Shown here: piece by piece, positions 18,201 to 28,924 of the stretch | Numbering within the stretch: the stretch's first letter is position 1 | Layout: each line of letters begins with the position of its first letter | Virus record (IMG/VR): IMGVR_UViG_3300034073_005158 | Coordinates: 1-56,906 of that record | Direction: 5' to 3' (one strand) | DNA length: 56,906 bases | Source: a virus | Made by a program: the position numbers and the translations under genes | Notes under the pieces: generated by a model | Databases searched by the model: none | Seen by the model: the letters and a program-made list of their open reading frames with translations, nothing else | What the model was told of the DNA's origin: nothing

Positions 18201-21200
18201 TATTAGCCCCGGCAATCGAAACACAATATTACCACCCATTTTACAACCAAATCTTCAATTAGCCCCTGTAACCAACCCTCAAGGGATGGCCAAAAAATTA
18301 TTTGTAAAAGCACAAGCTGATGAAATGGGATTCATGGATCCTCTTAATCTAAGAGATCCTAGAATTATTTTAACCTCTCCTGGAGTTGAGCTAAATCCAG
18401 TATCTCTCATTTTTTCTGTGGATCCTACAAGAACAGTTTTATGTAATGCGGCCGTAGAGGATTTGTTAGTTTATTTAAAGGCTGTGCCAGGACCAATTCA
18501 AGACAAATCATTTATAAATCATTTACTTAGACAAATTAGGGGTTATGATGCATTTTCCAATGTTTATTTGAATCCTCAAGGAAATGCTTTGGTTGGAGCT
18601 CTATTTGGCGGGAGCTGGCCAGCTATGGCTTATAATAATAACGTAACAACTCAACATGCTCAAATAGCCCCAAAAGCAGCCCATCCTTATTTTGCCGCTA
18701 TACCCATGAGATTAAACCAGTCGTGTTATGGACCATGGACAAACTACCCATATTTGATTCGTTCAGAAATTTTTAGTGATGGAATTACTAATCAGTTAGC
18801 GTCTTATAATTCTGAATTAGATTATCTTAATAGTCAATTAAATAGTCCTCAATTATCTAATTTAGATAGGAAAGAAATTGCTAGAAGTATCAAAAGAATT
18901 GGTCAGTTAATTAACCGCGCTAATACCGCTCGCAATAATGTTTCTAGTGGTGCGGCTATAGAAAATTTAGTTGGTGGGGTTAAGGTGCAAATAGAGCCAG
19001 ATTTTGTTCCTTGGAATTATGGAGGCATGGCTTTTCTAGATAAGGTGGTTATAGGATTTATAAATAGTAACACTGATTTTAGGCAAATATTAGAGACAGC
19101 ACAAATACAAATTAATAGCGCTCCAATATTTGGTATAGGCGGCGAATTTATGTATACAGATCCGGATTCTATAACAGGATCAATTCGCTTTAATAATGAG
19201 GCCTATCAGGTTAACGTTATTCCATTGCAGTATGAAGATGTAAAAGCTAATCCTTCGTCTACACCTATAAATATTCCTATTGTAGGAAATCCAATTTATC
19301 TTCCGCCTATAGGGGGTACTACATATACCAAAATCAACGTTACTTATAATGTTATAACTCTACTATCGCAAAATAGAACTGGTATAGCTCCCATTATTAC
19401 TAATATGTCAACGAGGTTCGACACTTCTGGATTTAATACCACATATACGTTTCGATCATATGCTAGAAAGTTAGGATTGTACTCTAAACAGTTCTCTGAT
19501 AGGCTAAAAAACAGCGTACAACAGTCGCTACAATTGAACAAAACACTATTTTCACTAGATAGTGGTATCAGAAACTCTAAAAATATTCTGGTGCAAAATA
19601 GAATAAACGAAAGAAACAACGACCGATCTTCTTATTCAATAGAGTCATTAAGAAACAGTAAGCTCTTCGGCACCAGCCCCACTGAAGTATTCATAGGCTC
19701 CGCACAGGGATACCTTCCTTCTGTAAATATCATCGAAAATAGAATATCTATGGCGTTTGCTAATAGAACACCAAACGGAATGCCGAACGGTGTCACTACG
19801 TCACCGCTTTCTATAAATGGTCAAGACCCTGGTGATATTGCAGTTAATCCTAAAGATGTTGGTGGTCTAAGTAAAAAATACAGACACAGATCATGGGTAG
19901 GGATGTTCCAGCACTGGGAAACCAAAACCGAATTACAAGAAGGATATGAAGAAAAAGCAGCTATGAGCCTAGATGGTTTATTATCTCCTGTGTCTTTTTA
20001 TCCAACACCCAATAATTCAACATATGCGATGTTGCCATATCCAAAAATTAATGGGCGATCAATGTGCCCCTGTTGTAGAGGTACTCATTCTGTAACCCAA
20101 CAAGTTGGAATAGGTAATCAATTATCTAATCTAACAGCCCCATGTCCATGTTGTTCGCGAGGTATGCCCTCTATTGTGTTTGCGCAAAACGTTCCTGCTG
20201 ATATTGGAAGCGGAGTAAGTGGCGTAAACGCCATGAATCTACAGCCTGTGGTGGTTCCATTTCCTGTGTGGCGCAATGCTCATGCTCAGCCGCCTTCTAG
20301 TGGAGAAAGACAAAGACATAGTATAAGAGTAGTTGGTAGAAATTGGTTGGCGCCATTTGATGCCCGTAATGGAATGTCTTTAGATATAGATAAAAACAAA
20401 GAAGTTTTAATAGATCCTTTGAATAATAAAATTGTAGAGAATGGGGCTGGGGTAAACAAAGACTTTCATGTGGCCGATATCGGTATGTTCCATGCGAACG
20501 GTGGATTTTATCTAAATAATCATAGGTTTTTTGCTTTACGAGGGCCGCTGATGCTTCACGGCTGGGGATACGACATTTCTGGATATCCCGTGCCGAATGA
20601 AGCCGACGAACCAGATCCACAAACTATGATCAGTAACCTACCAAAAAGATTCAGATTAACAGTATCTGGCACAAATGACTATACTCAAGACGGTGCTGTT
20701 TTTGCAACCCAGGCGCCTTATGGGCTCGGAGATATTATAGGCAAAGGGTGGAAATTCTCCGATGGGTCGTGGACCAGAACACCATCTAAATATTTTCATG
20801 TGAATTGGGGCGAGCGCCCTGATTTATGGCCTGTTGGTCCTATTGACTTAAGATGGGATGCTAATCGCAGAGTGTGGACCGCCGGTGGCGAGGGTGGTTG
20901 TCCAGAGCAGTTGCCGCCATTCATAATAGCGGATACAGATGATCCTGCGCTATTGTCTGAGTTCACTAAGTTGCCAAAGAGCGAATGTCCTTACAAGCTA
21001 ATTTATATTACCCTAGAGGAGGACATGATAAAGGAACCAGATTATGATGAAACATATCCTGTAAGAGGGTTCATTGACGATATACAGTATTCCAAGGAGC
21101 CACTACCCAATAAAGCTAGAAGACTAGTATTTGTCAAAGATCGATCTGGATATACTGCTCCTAGAGCAGCTAAGTTATTATGTAGATATGATAAAGATAC

Positions 21201-21438
21201 GGGCTTTTATGAACCTGTATCTAAACAGTCTTATTTTGTATTTGGTACAATAACTGGTGGAAATAATGCGGTTGTTGATTTATCTTATATACAGGGTAAG
21301 CACAGAGGTAGTAATTTTCCAACGCTAAATATAGTTTTTGATAATACTAGATTCAAAATGAATATATCTGCAAATAGCAGAGGAATGTTTTATTATGAAA
21401 ATGGCACATGGGTTTTGGTAGCAAAAAATGATAACTAA
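15205..21438 (+). CDS. Giant baseplate hub-like protein with twin CPCC motif
   Basis: 2077 residues. The N-terminal ~250 residues resemble phage tail hub proteins: LGASVLSYSVNIGWGG, then VFAGIVQSWEKN...YTVTIEGPDSLLENSWIIL, a layout I associate with gpD/gp44-like hubs. The following ~400 residues continue with a VSIMDFIRSLTAVSGKDF segment. Near residues 1619-1651 are two closely spaced cysteine clusters, MCPCC (1621-1624) and CPCC (1647-1650), which look like a metal site. The C-terminal third is rich in Trp, Tyr and Gly. A Shine-Dalgarno-like AGGAAA lies about 11 bases upstream. The expected role is the central baseplate or tail tip. The size is far above the usual hub length. Confidence 0.55.
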   Translation: MSNTCPGAQNNSDQVIQTLFLGASVLSYSVNIGWGGQPSVLNVELINDEQPAACEADNTSLFPNSSFGPDHYYTCVGDACYIDERGRTYSRNNRPPPLKKMRPGKLYFYFENGEIKSQYWKDGDPGFFGDYTYINKTGAYTKDLASSYDIIGSPVVFVLDSFVFAGIVQSWEKNPITRTYTVTIEGPDSLLENSWIILRDYGGSIFSSTGSSLGAPLPYIGPLAQNNGKIADGNIHNVFNVYGFLESFGVDYYGGSNATEDGIPYSSIIDALSVLTSIEGNQAAAVNILNNLNKRAFSPFGRILSKPIVDLDLSVATMGNFGVVPSQVDDLNINRSFYTLDLSELPILDNSFRMSGDVVSIMDFIRSLTAVSGKDFYTQLLPVSINGILHNIIKVKVIDRNIRPADNQISLTINSLKTAGYKVNVNSLGKEKSDSSSSKIMYVGAKQERLYQAKNYRLGFRQTAYVYDPALNKFVDFDFLNDLGKVRYPSPYSTRNTAISSSVNGTFATNVFNQIENIRLRIERVVPESIDNIWTDTEVGGSDQVKHWNYSPSIRANLVFNRLDKQNQRYIPIYMDTISPFFGYVMDDQANVNTGNASNNFRKIRPVWFDNLTGQLAVVIKTSELPPITLGSSSLFRTASLQTILPNGSVLITETEIRAAMSGFDSYFTYCDAKAVANKPQLYLMLLSAYYHANPAFANNRGGGVGWARGTNGSIIPFLPPENIFAEANVANNLGLPGNPQSAPTSIGWSALIDDNFIKDLMTICQFIANIGNSFYGKKYMVRIGGINSYRDTTAYLNGSTPYIINASTYLPNSTEQIAVFQGGGKIYFSSEPCDSAWEEPGNIIDDSFVVGGAAWYNLINEQGKIPPLLGYNASDNYDSEAMRLCLISKIMPGGVSRTTNANIAQSALSSLDPSASMPRTLGYNYSNFTYLGSFANQSTALKTDTSYGNMVRFFLTAGTGSCSKDKFIYPSINVSSLNKNDFVIVNTNSSRINAFGDTISPGNRNTILPPILQPNLQLAPVTNPQGMAKKLFVKAQADEMGFMDPLNLRDPRIILTSPGVELNPVSLIFSVDPTRTVLCNAAVEDLLVYLKAVPGPIQDKSFINHLLRQIRGYDAFSNVYLNPQGNALVGALFGGSWPAMAYNNNVTTQHAQIAPKAAHPYFAAIPMRLNQSCYGPWTNYPYLIRSEIFSDGITNQLASYNSELDYLNSQLNSPQLSNLDRKEIARSIKRIGQLINRANTARNNVSSGAAIENLVGGVKVQIEPDFVPWNYGGMAFLDKVVIGFINSNTDFRQILETAQIQINSAPIFGIGGEFMYTDPDSITGSIRFNNEAYQVNVIPLQYEDVKANPSSTPINIPIVGNPIYLPPIGGTTYTKINVTYNVITLLSQNRTGIAPIITNMSTRFDTSGFNTTYTFRSYARKLGLYSKQFSDRLKNSVQQSLQLNKTLFSLDSGIRNSKNILVQNRINERNNDRSSYSIESLRNSKLFGTSPTEVFIGSAQGYLPSVNIIENRISMAFANRTPNGMPNGVTTSPLSINGQDPGDIAVNPKDVGGLSKKYRHRSWVGMFQHWETKTELQEGYEEKAAMSLDGLLSPVSFYPTPNNSTYAMLPYPKINGRSMCPCCRGTHSVTQQVGIGNQLSNLTAPCPCCSRGMPSIVFAQNVPADIGSGVSGVNAMNLQPVVVPFPVWRNAHAQPPSSGERQRHSIRVVGRNWLAPFDARNGMSLDIDKNKEVLIDPLNNKIVENGAGVNKDFHVADIGMFHANGGFYLNNHRFFALRGPLMLHGWGYDISGYPVPNEADEPDPQTMISNLPKRFRLTVSGTNDYTQDGAVFATQAPYGLGDIIGKGWKFSDGSWTRTPSKYFHVNWGERPDLWPVGPIDLRWDANRRVWTAGGEGGCPEQLPPFIIADTDDPALLSEFTKLPKSECPYKLIYITLEEDMIKEPDYDETYPVRGFIDDIQYSKEPLPNKARRLVFVKDRSGYTAPRAAKLLCRYDKDTGFYEPVSKQSYFVFGTITGGNNAVVDLSYIQGKHRGSNFPTLNIVFDNTRFKMNISANSRGMFYYENGTWVLVAKNDN

Positions 21439-24400
21439 AACTAGAGAAAATTGTGTTTTTTACGATAAGCATTTTTTAGATGATCTACAAGGATATTCTT
21501 TTGTAGAAGAAAACGGGGCGGCGTTTATACTTTATGATGATAATACCAGACTACCCGTTACGATTAACTCTAATATTTCTAGTATAATATCCTCTGAATA
21601 CGCATCTGTGCCAAATCGCCAAAAAGATGTCTGGTATCCCGTTTTTTTAAACCTTGCCAATAACAAGATAAATTCCAGGTTCCTATTCAAAGGTTCTGTA
21701 CAACCATATATTAATCTTGGCATAGATGAAGCAATATCCTTTCCTGGCAAGTTTAGGAGCTGGTCTATCATAGGTTCTTCTACAATGTCGTGCGACTGGC
21801 ATATTTCTGCTAGCGTATCTACGAATATCTCAGAATATGGACTACTATGTTGGATTCAAGATTCTAGCAGAAAAGTGTCGGATATTAAAATTGACGACAT
21901 ACCAGTTGGCGCTATGTTTAAAATAAAATCTTTTATCTCTTATGTTATCGAGGTTGTTGTAAATGGCATAAAAAAGAAAAAAACAATATCTATATCACCA
22001 AGCGATGTTTTGTATAAAATAGATAAAGATAACTTACAAATCATTAATAATGGAGAGATTAGATTTAATCTAGGTAAATTTAATTTTTTAGATAAAAATA
22101 AAGCTTTTAATTTAAGCACATACTTAGAGTACAATTATCCAAGAGGCAGCAGCGAACCTGAAGCCAGATACAACGAAAGAATCGATTTGGTGAGGTCAAG
22201 AATTTTTGGCACATTAAATTCTGCAACGACTACCACAAATATTATTAGCAATAGCACAATATTATTTATACCAAAAGGTGATGTATATAGTTATTTTGAA
22301 GATACACAAACCAAAGCCATATCGAGAATTGCGTCATCAACATACCTATCGGCCACACTGCATCAAGAATATAGAGAAATATATAATATCCTTACCATAA
22401 ATCAACAAAAGATAAATGGCTCTGCTTTAAAAATTTCTCAGGTTAAATTATTACAAAAAATAGCTATGTTTTTAGCTTCTTATCCTCTTATAGATAGAAC
22501 TACTATTAGCATACTATTATCAGAACAGGCTCAAACTATTATTAATGACTTTATTAATTTAAGCGTTGGTAATAATGTACCAGAAGAGACACGACAATTA
22601 AAGCTAGCCTTAATCAAGATATCTGAACTATTTAAGAACTTGTCTTCTAACATAAAATATAATCAAAATACATCAGGATACTGTTTTTCTACTACAGATA
22701 TTATTAAAAATTTAATAGGCAAATATGGATCATATCTAAATATAGGATCTACAAATACTACACTATCATATACGCCTAGGCTCAAATATGGTCCACATGT
22801 GAAAATTAACCAAGATATTATAAGTAAAGTATCGACTAGTATTAGTAATGCGGTAGTTTACAATAATTTTGTGTCTCAAATAGGCCCATTCACCCTACAA
22901 TCAGCTATAACTGCTAATCAAACTTATTTTTCCGTATATGATACTAGATCTAGATCTCCAAGAGTTAATATTCCTCTATGGGATATCAATAAAAGAAAAA
23001 TTTTGAACATAACATCAAAATTTACTGCTGGGGATGATTTTATCATAAACTATGATCAAAAAATTAAGGAAATTGGTAGTGGGGACGAAATACAGTTCAG
23101 AATGGATGTCAGAGACCTAGGATTGCAAGATGAATTGATTCCGGGTGAAGATTCACAAATATTATGGTCACGAATATCTGGACCCGACTGCCTTAGGTTC
23201 AGCGACAGCAATAGATCATTTGTCAGAGGTATAAATGGTGGGTTTATAGGAAATTTAGATTTAAAATATCAAGACTCTACGGTGCCATATCCTACGCTTT
23301 TTATTAAAAGTATAGGTAAGTATATTTTGAGGCTCAAGGTATCTAATTCATTTGGCGTATTTTATGATCGCGTAACACTATATGTTGTTAATGCTAATGG
23401 TGAGTATGCCCCCGGCCAACGCCCACCATTGCTTAACAAGGCGACACTTGTGAATATAGCCCCAACTAATGGGATAGTTTCTATATGTCCACACCTTAGA
23501 GAATTCGCAATAGGTAAACAGGGTATTTTTTGGCCTATATATTCTGATCTTAGTACTTTTGATACGGTTACCAATCCTTATGGTAAAACGGCATCGTTTG
23601 GTGGAGATCTAAGAAAATATGCGTTTGATCTCGGTTTAGATGCTAATGGTAAAAAATCTATTATTAATACCCCAGTGCCTTTATCGCTATCATACATACC
23701 AAATAATACTAAAATGCAAATTAGTCGCATTATATTATCTCATATGATGGATAATAATAACGAATGCTATAATTGTGGATCGTTTTTTAAAACCATAATA
23801 GATAATAAGGGATTTACGCTAGATGTTGATTCTTCATTTTTTCTAACAGATGAAAATAACGCTAGAAAAGAATTCAATTACCCACAGGATGTATCTAGTG
23901 ACTATACAAAAATAATTAGTTATGGTGGGTATTCTCCTAATTTAATCAACAACGATCTCGGAATATCTATACCTTACCACCCTTCCCCGAGCAGCATACT
24001 ACCCAATATTACCGGGATGGAACTAACAAACGACTCTTTTCCCGAAGGCAGACAGGTTCATTTATGCCATCTTAAAAGAGTTGATGCTGAGAAACCAATG
24101 GTTTTTGAAAAGGGTTGCTTTCATCCTTCTTATGGATGGTTACCTAACAACAGAACCACAGACCCTAGATATAGGCCGTATATCAACAGCCTATATAATA
24201 ATTTTATTAATAAAACAGCTGTAATTAATTTTAAACCAGAATATCGTAAAACTTTTATATTTAAGGGTCCTGGTTTCTTTTATTTAGATAATGCTAATTC
24301 AGATATTGCAAATCCAAATCATATAAATACACCAAATATTTATTTTAGCTCGATAGAACTTAGACTGGCCGAAGAAGCTCAAGAATGCTATGGTGTTGGT

Positions 24401-27400
24401 GATTTACCGTGCTCAGAATCGGAACGAGCAGAAAAAGAAAGAGAGGAAGTAGCCGATCAATATCCGCATCTTGGATATAGAACCTTTAATATAACCAGAA
24501 TTTCTCAATTCAATAACCAAGATGAATTTGCGTCTTTTTTAAACGTAGAACCAGCCGATGCATCTCCTAGCGAAGATTATTGCACAGCCCAATCGGCTCA
24601 AGCATATGAGGCTGCTTATGTTTTTCCTAGAAAGGGTAAGTATTTACCAGACAACCAAAGATCTAATGTGCGAAGATTTAGTCGAGATATACTTCAGGCT
24701 AAAATAGAAGATATAGAAGTAGAAATTGCTTTTATGAATTATGTGAACACAAAAAATTTGATTATTTGGTTAGACGTATTGCCCTGTGCTGGTATTACGG
24801 AAAAGCTGTATCCTAGAAAAAATAGCGATACTCAGGACGGGGCTCCGGCACGAGATAGATGGAGTCACATATCAAAAAACCTTAATAACTCTATCTATTT
24901 TACGCGATACGATAGGACTAAGGCCAAGATCGACTCTATGCAAAATGGTCCATTAAAGTCTTATTTAAAAGCATTATTTGAAATGAATGATAATCCAGAT
25001 CCACGGCAGACAATTTTGGGCCAAACAAACTCTATCAGTATTCCAGACTCGGACACCACAATAACACTAGACCCAACAGATGAGAGCTTACCAAAAAGTC
25101 CAATATTTAGACTATATCTATTAAACCAGGAGCATATAGAAGGAAACGGGTTTAATTTTAGCATAAAATTTTCTGATTTAATCCATAAAAACACACAGCC
25201 TTTTGACAGTAACAACATAGCTGAAAACATAGACCCCTCTCTGATAAAGGCAGTAGAAAAAGACGGTATAGTACACTTACTGCCAACGCTATCTCCATTT
25301 GGATATAGCGATAATGATATAAACTTTTTTAGACAGATCATACAATCAAATAATCTTCATACACTAAATAATAGATTCGCTAAATTTTCTGGTATGGATC
25401 TATTTACTGGAGCTGAAGATAAATTGGGTTTTGGTAGAACAAAATTCAGTTTGGGTATAGCCGTATTGAATCCTAGTGATATGATGTCCGTTTCTGATAA
25501 TGTATATGCTCTAGATCAAAAAACAAATACAGACTCTAGTATAGTGAAATCTACAGCCGATTTATTAAATAATAGTATTTGTTGCTGGAATCTAATTTTA
25601 CACATAAATACTAATGGATCTTCTAGGTTTTTGCCATCTGATATATTGGGAAATATACAGTATTACCAAATAGATCCTAAGATATATGGATATAATTTTA
25701 TTGCTAATTTTGACAACAAGAAATACTTATTACCGCCGGTCAACATAAATGCACCCTATGGATCGACACTAGATCCAGAGATTTGTAGATATTCGAAAGA
25801 AAAACTAAATGCCCCAAAATACAATCCTGTCCCATTTAGTCCCTTTCCTTTTCTTATTGTTAATCCCCAGGCTTCATTGGTTGGAGCTCTAGCGGAAATA
25901 GCTTCTGTTGATGCGCAGCTAGATCAAATGAATAGAGAATTTTATGATTATTTTAGAGATCTTCGATATGCTAGACAAGCAGAATTGTTTTTCAATAATC
26001 TATATGTGTCTAAATATGATAAATATGCTATGGGCGGTTCCGACAAGGCTTTATTAAGCGTTAGTTATGATGATACCGCATGGTATATGCTAGAGGCCTC
26101 AATATTCAAATATGGTAATTGTCCAATTGTAAAAAAACGTAGATATAACTACATGAAATTAAATCATGTGGTTAATAAGTCTATGTCAATTTTTCCATTT
26201 TCTACTATCAGTAAATTAGACGATATCATAAATGAAGACAATATTAAAATCATATCAATTCCACTAACATCTCTATCAGAAGCGACTTCTTTGAGATATG
26301 AGACTATTGAATTAGCAAAAGTCAATTTAGACAATCAAGTAGTTGCTCTGCAGCAACAGATTGATCGAATCGTAGCATCCAATCCGACATCGCCAACATT
26401 AGATCAGCTATATATAAGATTAAAAGAGCTGGTGCTTTTGGTCTCTTTGCATACCGAAACTATGCAAAGTATAGGAGCAAAAATCAAAAAATTTGATATA
26501 GTACAAATTAAAAAAACTATAATTAACCAGGCTAGAAACACTAGTCATAACGCAACTCTCGCCGGTACGTATATCGTCGATGAAAATAACACTTTGGTGC
26601 CCATATCTACTGTTCCAGGGGTTATACAGTACAATAAGCTAATCAGTGTTCTTAAGACATCCTCATTATTAGACTTTAGTTTTAATCTCATACCGAATCC
26701 AGACCCAGAAGAACGCATAGATATTCCTTTTATTCTATCTAATAAATTAATATCGCTAAGCGGATTAATTCCATTTCATTTTTTCGATAAAGATAATGAC
26801 GTAGTAACGATTAGATCTAAGTATGATCTAATTAATGAGCTTAGGTCACAAAATAGATTAGACGAAGCCGATCAAATATTACAAACAATCAAAACTGCTC
26901 AAAAAGCACTAGAGTCAGAAGAAAAAAAACCCAATCCTGATCCAGAAACAATAAAAAGACTTAAGGAATCTCTATGGCTTGCAGAAAATATATTGATAGA
27001 TAATAAAATCATAGCTAAGGGCTACACGTATCTTAAGGGTTCGTATAAAACGATACTGGAGCTACAAAATCCTATAATTGGCTATGCTATATCTAAACGT
27101 CCTGCCGATACTAATAGCATTATCATATATGATGCAAAATATACTACGGTACAAGATTCTAAAACAATGCCAGCTAATATGTGGGGTCTTACCACGTCCA
27201 GCAATTCTACTATTTTAAAAGATAGTGCTGTTGAATCAACAATATCAACTTTTGGTGAAGGATCGTATGGAACTGGATCTATGTTAGTTTCTCCTCCAAC
27301 TATTTCTAGAAAAAAGATAGATAATTATGAGCAACCATTAAATGAAAGACTTGGTATTGATTTTAATTTTAAAACACAAACAGTTGTTGCAGATTTCTAT

Positions 27401-28924
27401 GACAAAAATCAAAATTTAGTATTGAAAGATTTTATAGATGCAGTAATTGGTTATAGTTATAGTAACATAGAGATGGCCAATATAAGAAGCGGAGATAACT
27501 ATATTGATCTTAGTACAAAAAAAATAGCCGCTTTATTCAATAAAAGCCCAATTTTCTTTAGAGACACAAACGACATGGCTTTTATGAATTTAAAGTTTGA
27601 AAAAGCATTACCTCAAAATATTCCTGACTATGGTGAAATAGAATTAGACATTAGTCTAGATTTTGGTATGCCTATCTACAAATTAAATTCTACAGACTTA
27701 AGTATTATTAACAGCAGATTATCTGTTTTGCTTCGAAAGCGCTCTATAAGACCCAATTGTCAGACAAACAATCCAAATCTTGGTCAATGTCTACAAAACT
27801 ATTGGACAGGCGTAGATCCTTCGTCCTTGTTTATCAATGATCTTTATTTCTATTTAGAAAATATAAATTCTGTTAGAGAGAATGTTAGAGAACAAAGAAA
27901 AAGCATAGCTACTGCTAGACTGAGACAACTATTAATAGAGATGAATTTTATTCTATTTTATTGTGACGCCGGGCAAGCTGTAGCAAATATATCTAGAGAC
28001 GAAGACAGCCCTCCTTCATTTAGACCGTCGCCTTCTGTTAATATCGGGGTACCAATCAATAAGATAGAAATCTCAACAGAAAGTGATGGCTCTCTATCAT
28101 TTAAAGAAATATATTATGCTGCTAATGACTATTGGATAAATATAGATCCAGAACAATCATGCTCTTTAGATAGATCTGCTATGCCAAAAATTTTGCTTAA
28201 AACAGAATATACATGCCAAATGGTCAACGATTACTTGTCTTCCGATATGCGAAACATATGTCCCAAAAGCGCGATAAATATTATAAATGGAATAGATGAA
28301 AGTATGGAAAATAATAGCACTAACTACATATATAGATCGTCTACTAGAGAAATAAATAGACAAAAATCCTTATATCCTAATACTATATGGCCAGTTATAA
28401 ACCCAGATGGTAGCGTTACAGATGGTGAGACTCTTGTGGTTGATCGAAGTTTTTTCATAAACGCTTATGGAAAAGAAAGAAATCAATTGGTAACATCAAG
28501 AGAAACATATGTTCTACCAAAGATATTTACTCCCAAAACACCGCCAGATGGACAAGTAGGCAATAAGGTTAAAAATATTTTTAATTTGGACAATATAAAT
28601 AACCTCAAGGTAAGATTTAGAAGAATACCAAGAAAGCTTTCTAAGATAGACACTCATCATGAAAAATACAACCCTAATGAATTTGGCCAACTTACAAAAA
28701 GCTTGCTCTCCGGCCCTGGCGGCCCATTTTATCCAGATCTTCAATTCTGGTATTGTATTAACACAAGGACGGGATCTTATATTGATCCCCCTAAATACTT
28801 TAAATGGTTGAATGAAATGATATTTAGGGCTTATTATGGCAGTATAGACGGTGCCGAGCACAGAGGGTCCAGTTTATCGTCTAGCAAGGAGTACTTCGAT
28901 TGGTTGCCATATGACTACATGTAA
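21428..28924 (+). CDS. Giant virion-associated protein of unknown family (2498 residues)
   Basis: The start overlaps the upstream gene by 11 bases without a clear ribosome site, so translation is probably coupled. Visible parts include a PKD/Ig-like segment near residues 540-660 (ILWSRISGPDCLRF, then YILRLKVSNSFGVFYDRV), a Cys pair NECYNCGSF near 777, and a long helical, coiled-coil-like region near 1620-1900 (for example LDNQVVALQQQIDRIV and ADQILQTIKTAQKALESEE). No enzyme motif or transmembrane segment is evident. Large size, position after the hub gene and modular build suggest a peripheral baseplate or whisker-like virion protein. Confidence 0.5.
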   Translation: MITKTRENCVFYDKHFLDDLQGYSFVEENGAAFILYDDNTRLPVTINSNISSIISSEYASVPNRQKDVWYPVFLNLANNKINSRFLFKGSVQPYINLGIDEAISFPGKFRSWSIIGSSTMSCDWHISASVSTNISEYGLLCWIQDSSRKVSDIKIDDIPVGAMFKIKSFISYVIEVVVNGIKKKKTISISPSDVLYKIDKDNLQIINNGEIRFNLGKFNFLDKNKAFNLSTYLEYNYPRGSSEPEARYNERIDLVRSRIFGTLNSATTTTNIISNSTILFIPKGDVYSYFEDTQTKAISRIASSTYLSATLHQEYREIYNILTINQQKINGSALKISQVKLLQKIAMFLASYPLIDRTTISILLSEQAQTIINDFINLSVGNNVPEETRQLKLALIKISELFKNLSSNIKYNQNTSGYCFSTTDIIKNLIGKYGSYLNIGSTNTTLSYTPRLKYGPHVKINQDIISKVSTSISNAVVYNNFVSQIGPFTLQSAITANQTYFSVYDTRSRSPRVNIPLWDINKRKILNITSKFTAGDDFIINYDQKIKEIGSGDEIQFRMDVRDLGLQDELIPGEDSQILWSRISGPDCLRFSDSNRSFVRGINGGFIGNLDLKYQDSTVPYPTLFIKSIGKYILRLKVSNSFGVFYDRVTLYVVNANGEYAPGQRPPLLNKATLVNIAPTNGIVSICPHLREFAIGKQGIFWPIYSDLSTFDTVTNPYGKTASFGGDLRKYAFDLGLDANGKKSIINTPVPLSLSYIPNNTKMQISRIILSHMMDNNNECYNCGSFFKTIIDNKGFTLDVDSSFFLTDENNARKEFNYPQDVSSDYTKIISYGGYSPNLINNDLGISIPYHPSPSSILPNITGMELTNDSFPEGRQVHLCHLKRVDAEKPMVFEKGCFHPSYGWLPNNRTTDPRYRPYINSLYNNFINKTAVINFKPEYRKTFIFKGPGFFYLDNANSDIANPNHINTPNIYFSSIELRLAEEAQECYGVGDLPCSESERAEKEREEVADQYPHLGYRTFNITRISQFNNQDEFASFLNVEPADASPSEDYCTAQSAQAYEAAYVFPRKGKYLPDNQRSNVRRFSRDILQAKIEDIEVEIAFMNYVNTKNLIIWLDVLPCAGITEKLYPRKNSDTQDGAPARDRWSHISKNLNNSIYFTRYDRTKAKIDSMQNGPLKSYLKALFEMNDNPDPRQTILGQTNSISIPDSDTTITLDPTDESLPKSPIFRLYLLNQEHIEGNGFNFSIKFSDLIHKNTQPFDSNNIAENIDPSLIKAVEKDGIVHLLPTLSPFGYSDNDINFFRQIIQSNNLHTLNNRFAKFSGMDLFTGAEDKLGFGRTKFSLGIAVLNPSDMMSVSDNVYALDQKTNTDSSIVKSTADLLNNSICCWNLILHINTNGSSRFLPSDILGNIQYYQIDPKIYGYNFIANFDNKKYLLPPVNINAPYGSTLDPEICRYSKEKLNAPKYNPVPFSPFPFLIVNPQASLVGALAEIASVDAQLDQMNREFYDYFRDLRYARQAELFFNNLYVSKYDKYAMGGSDKALLSVSYDDTAWYMLEASIFKYGNCPIVKKRRYNYMKLNHVVNKSMSIFPFSTISKLDDIINEDNIKIISIPLTSLSEATSLRYETIELAKVNLDNQVVALQQQIDRIVASNPTSPTLDQLYIRLKELVLLVSLHTETMQSIGAKIKKFDIVQIKKTIINQARNTSHNATLAGTYIVDENNTLVPISTVPGVIQYNKLISVLKTSSLLDFSFNLIPNPDPEERIDIPFILSNKLISLSGLIPFHFFDKDNDVVTIRSKYDLINELRSQNRLDEADQILQTIKTAQKALESEEKKPNPDPETIKRLKESLWLAENILIDNKIIAKGYTYLKGSYKTILELQNPIIGYAISKRPADTNSIIIYDAKYTTVQDSKTMPANMWGLTTSSNSTILKDSAVESTISTFGEGSYGTGSMLVSPPTISRKKIDNYEQPLNERLGIDFNFKTQTVVADFYDKNQNLVLKDFIDAVIGYSYSNIEMANIRSGDNYIDLSTKKIAALFNKSPIFFRDTNDMAFMNLKFEKALPQNIPDYGEIELDISLDFGMPIYKLNSTDLSIINSRLSVLLRKRSIRPNCQTNNPNLGQCLQNYWTGVDPSSLFINDLYFYLENINSVRENVREQRKSIATARLRQLLIEMNFILFYCDAGQAVANISRDEDSPPSFRPSPSVNIGVPINKIEISTESDGSLSFKEIYYAANDYWINIDPEQSCSLDRSAMPKILLKTEYTCQMVNDYLSSDMRNICPKSAINIINGIDESMENNSTNYIYRSSTREINRQKSLYPNTIWPVINPDGSVTDGETLVVDRSFFINAYGKERNQLVTSRETYVLPKIFTPKTPPDGQVGNKVKNIFNLDNINNLKVRFRRIPRKLSKIDTHHEKYNPNEFGQLTKSLLSGPGGPFYPDLQFWYCINTRTGSYIDPPKYFKWLNEMIFRAYYGSIDGAEHRGSSLSSSKEYFDWLPYDYM

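Noticed and set aside
24961-25341. Antisense ORF of 126 codons
   Set aside because: A shadow of the 2498-residue gene, whose + frame is open throughout and has a better protein-like composition.
28514-28861. Antisense ORF of 115 codons near the end of the giant gene
   Set aside because: Inside the giant gene on the opposite strand; no ribosome site or motif.
28851-28910. N-terminal extension of the small cysteine-rich protein to ATG 28851
   Set aside because: It would overlap the giant gene by 74 bases and adds residues unlike the cysteine-rich rest. ATG 28911 gives a short overlap like those of the other genes.
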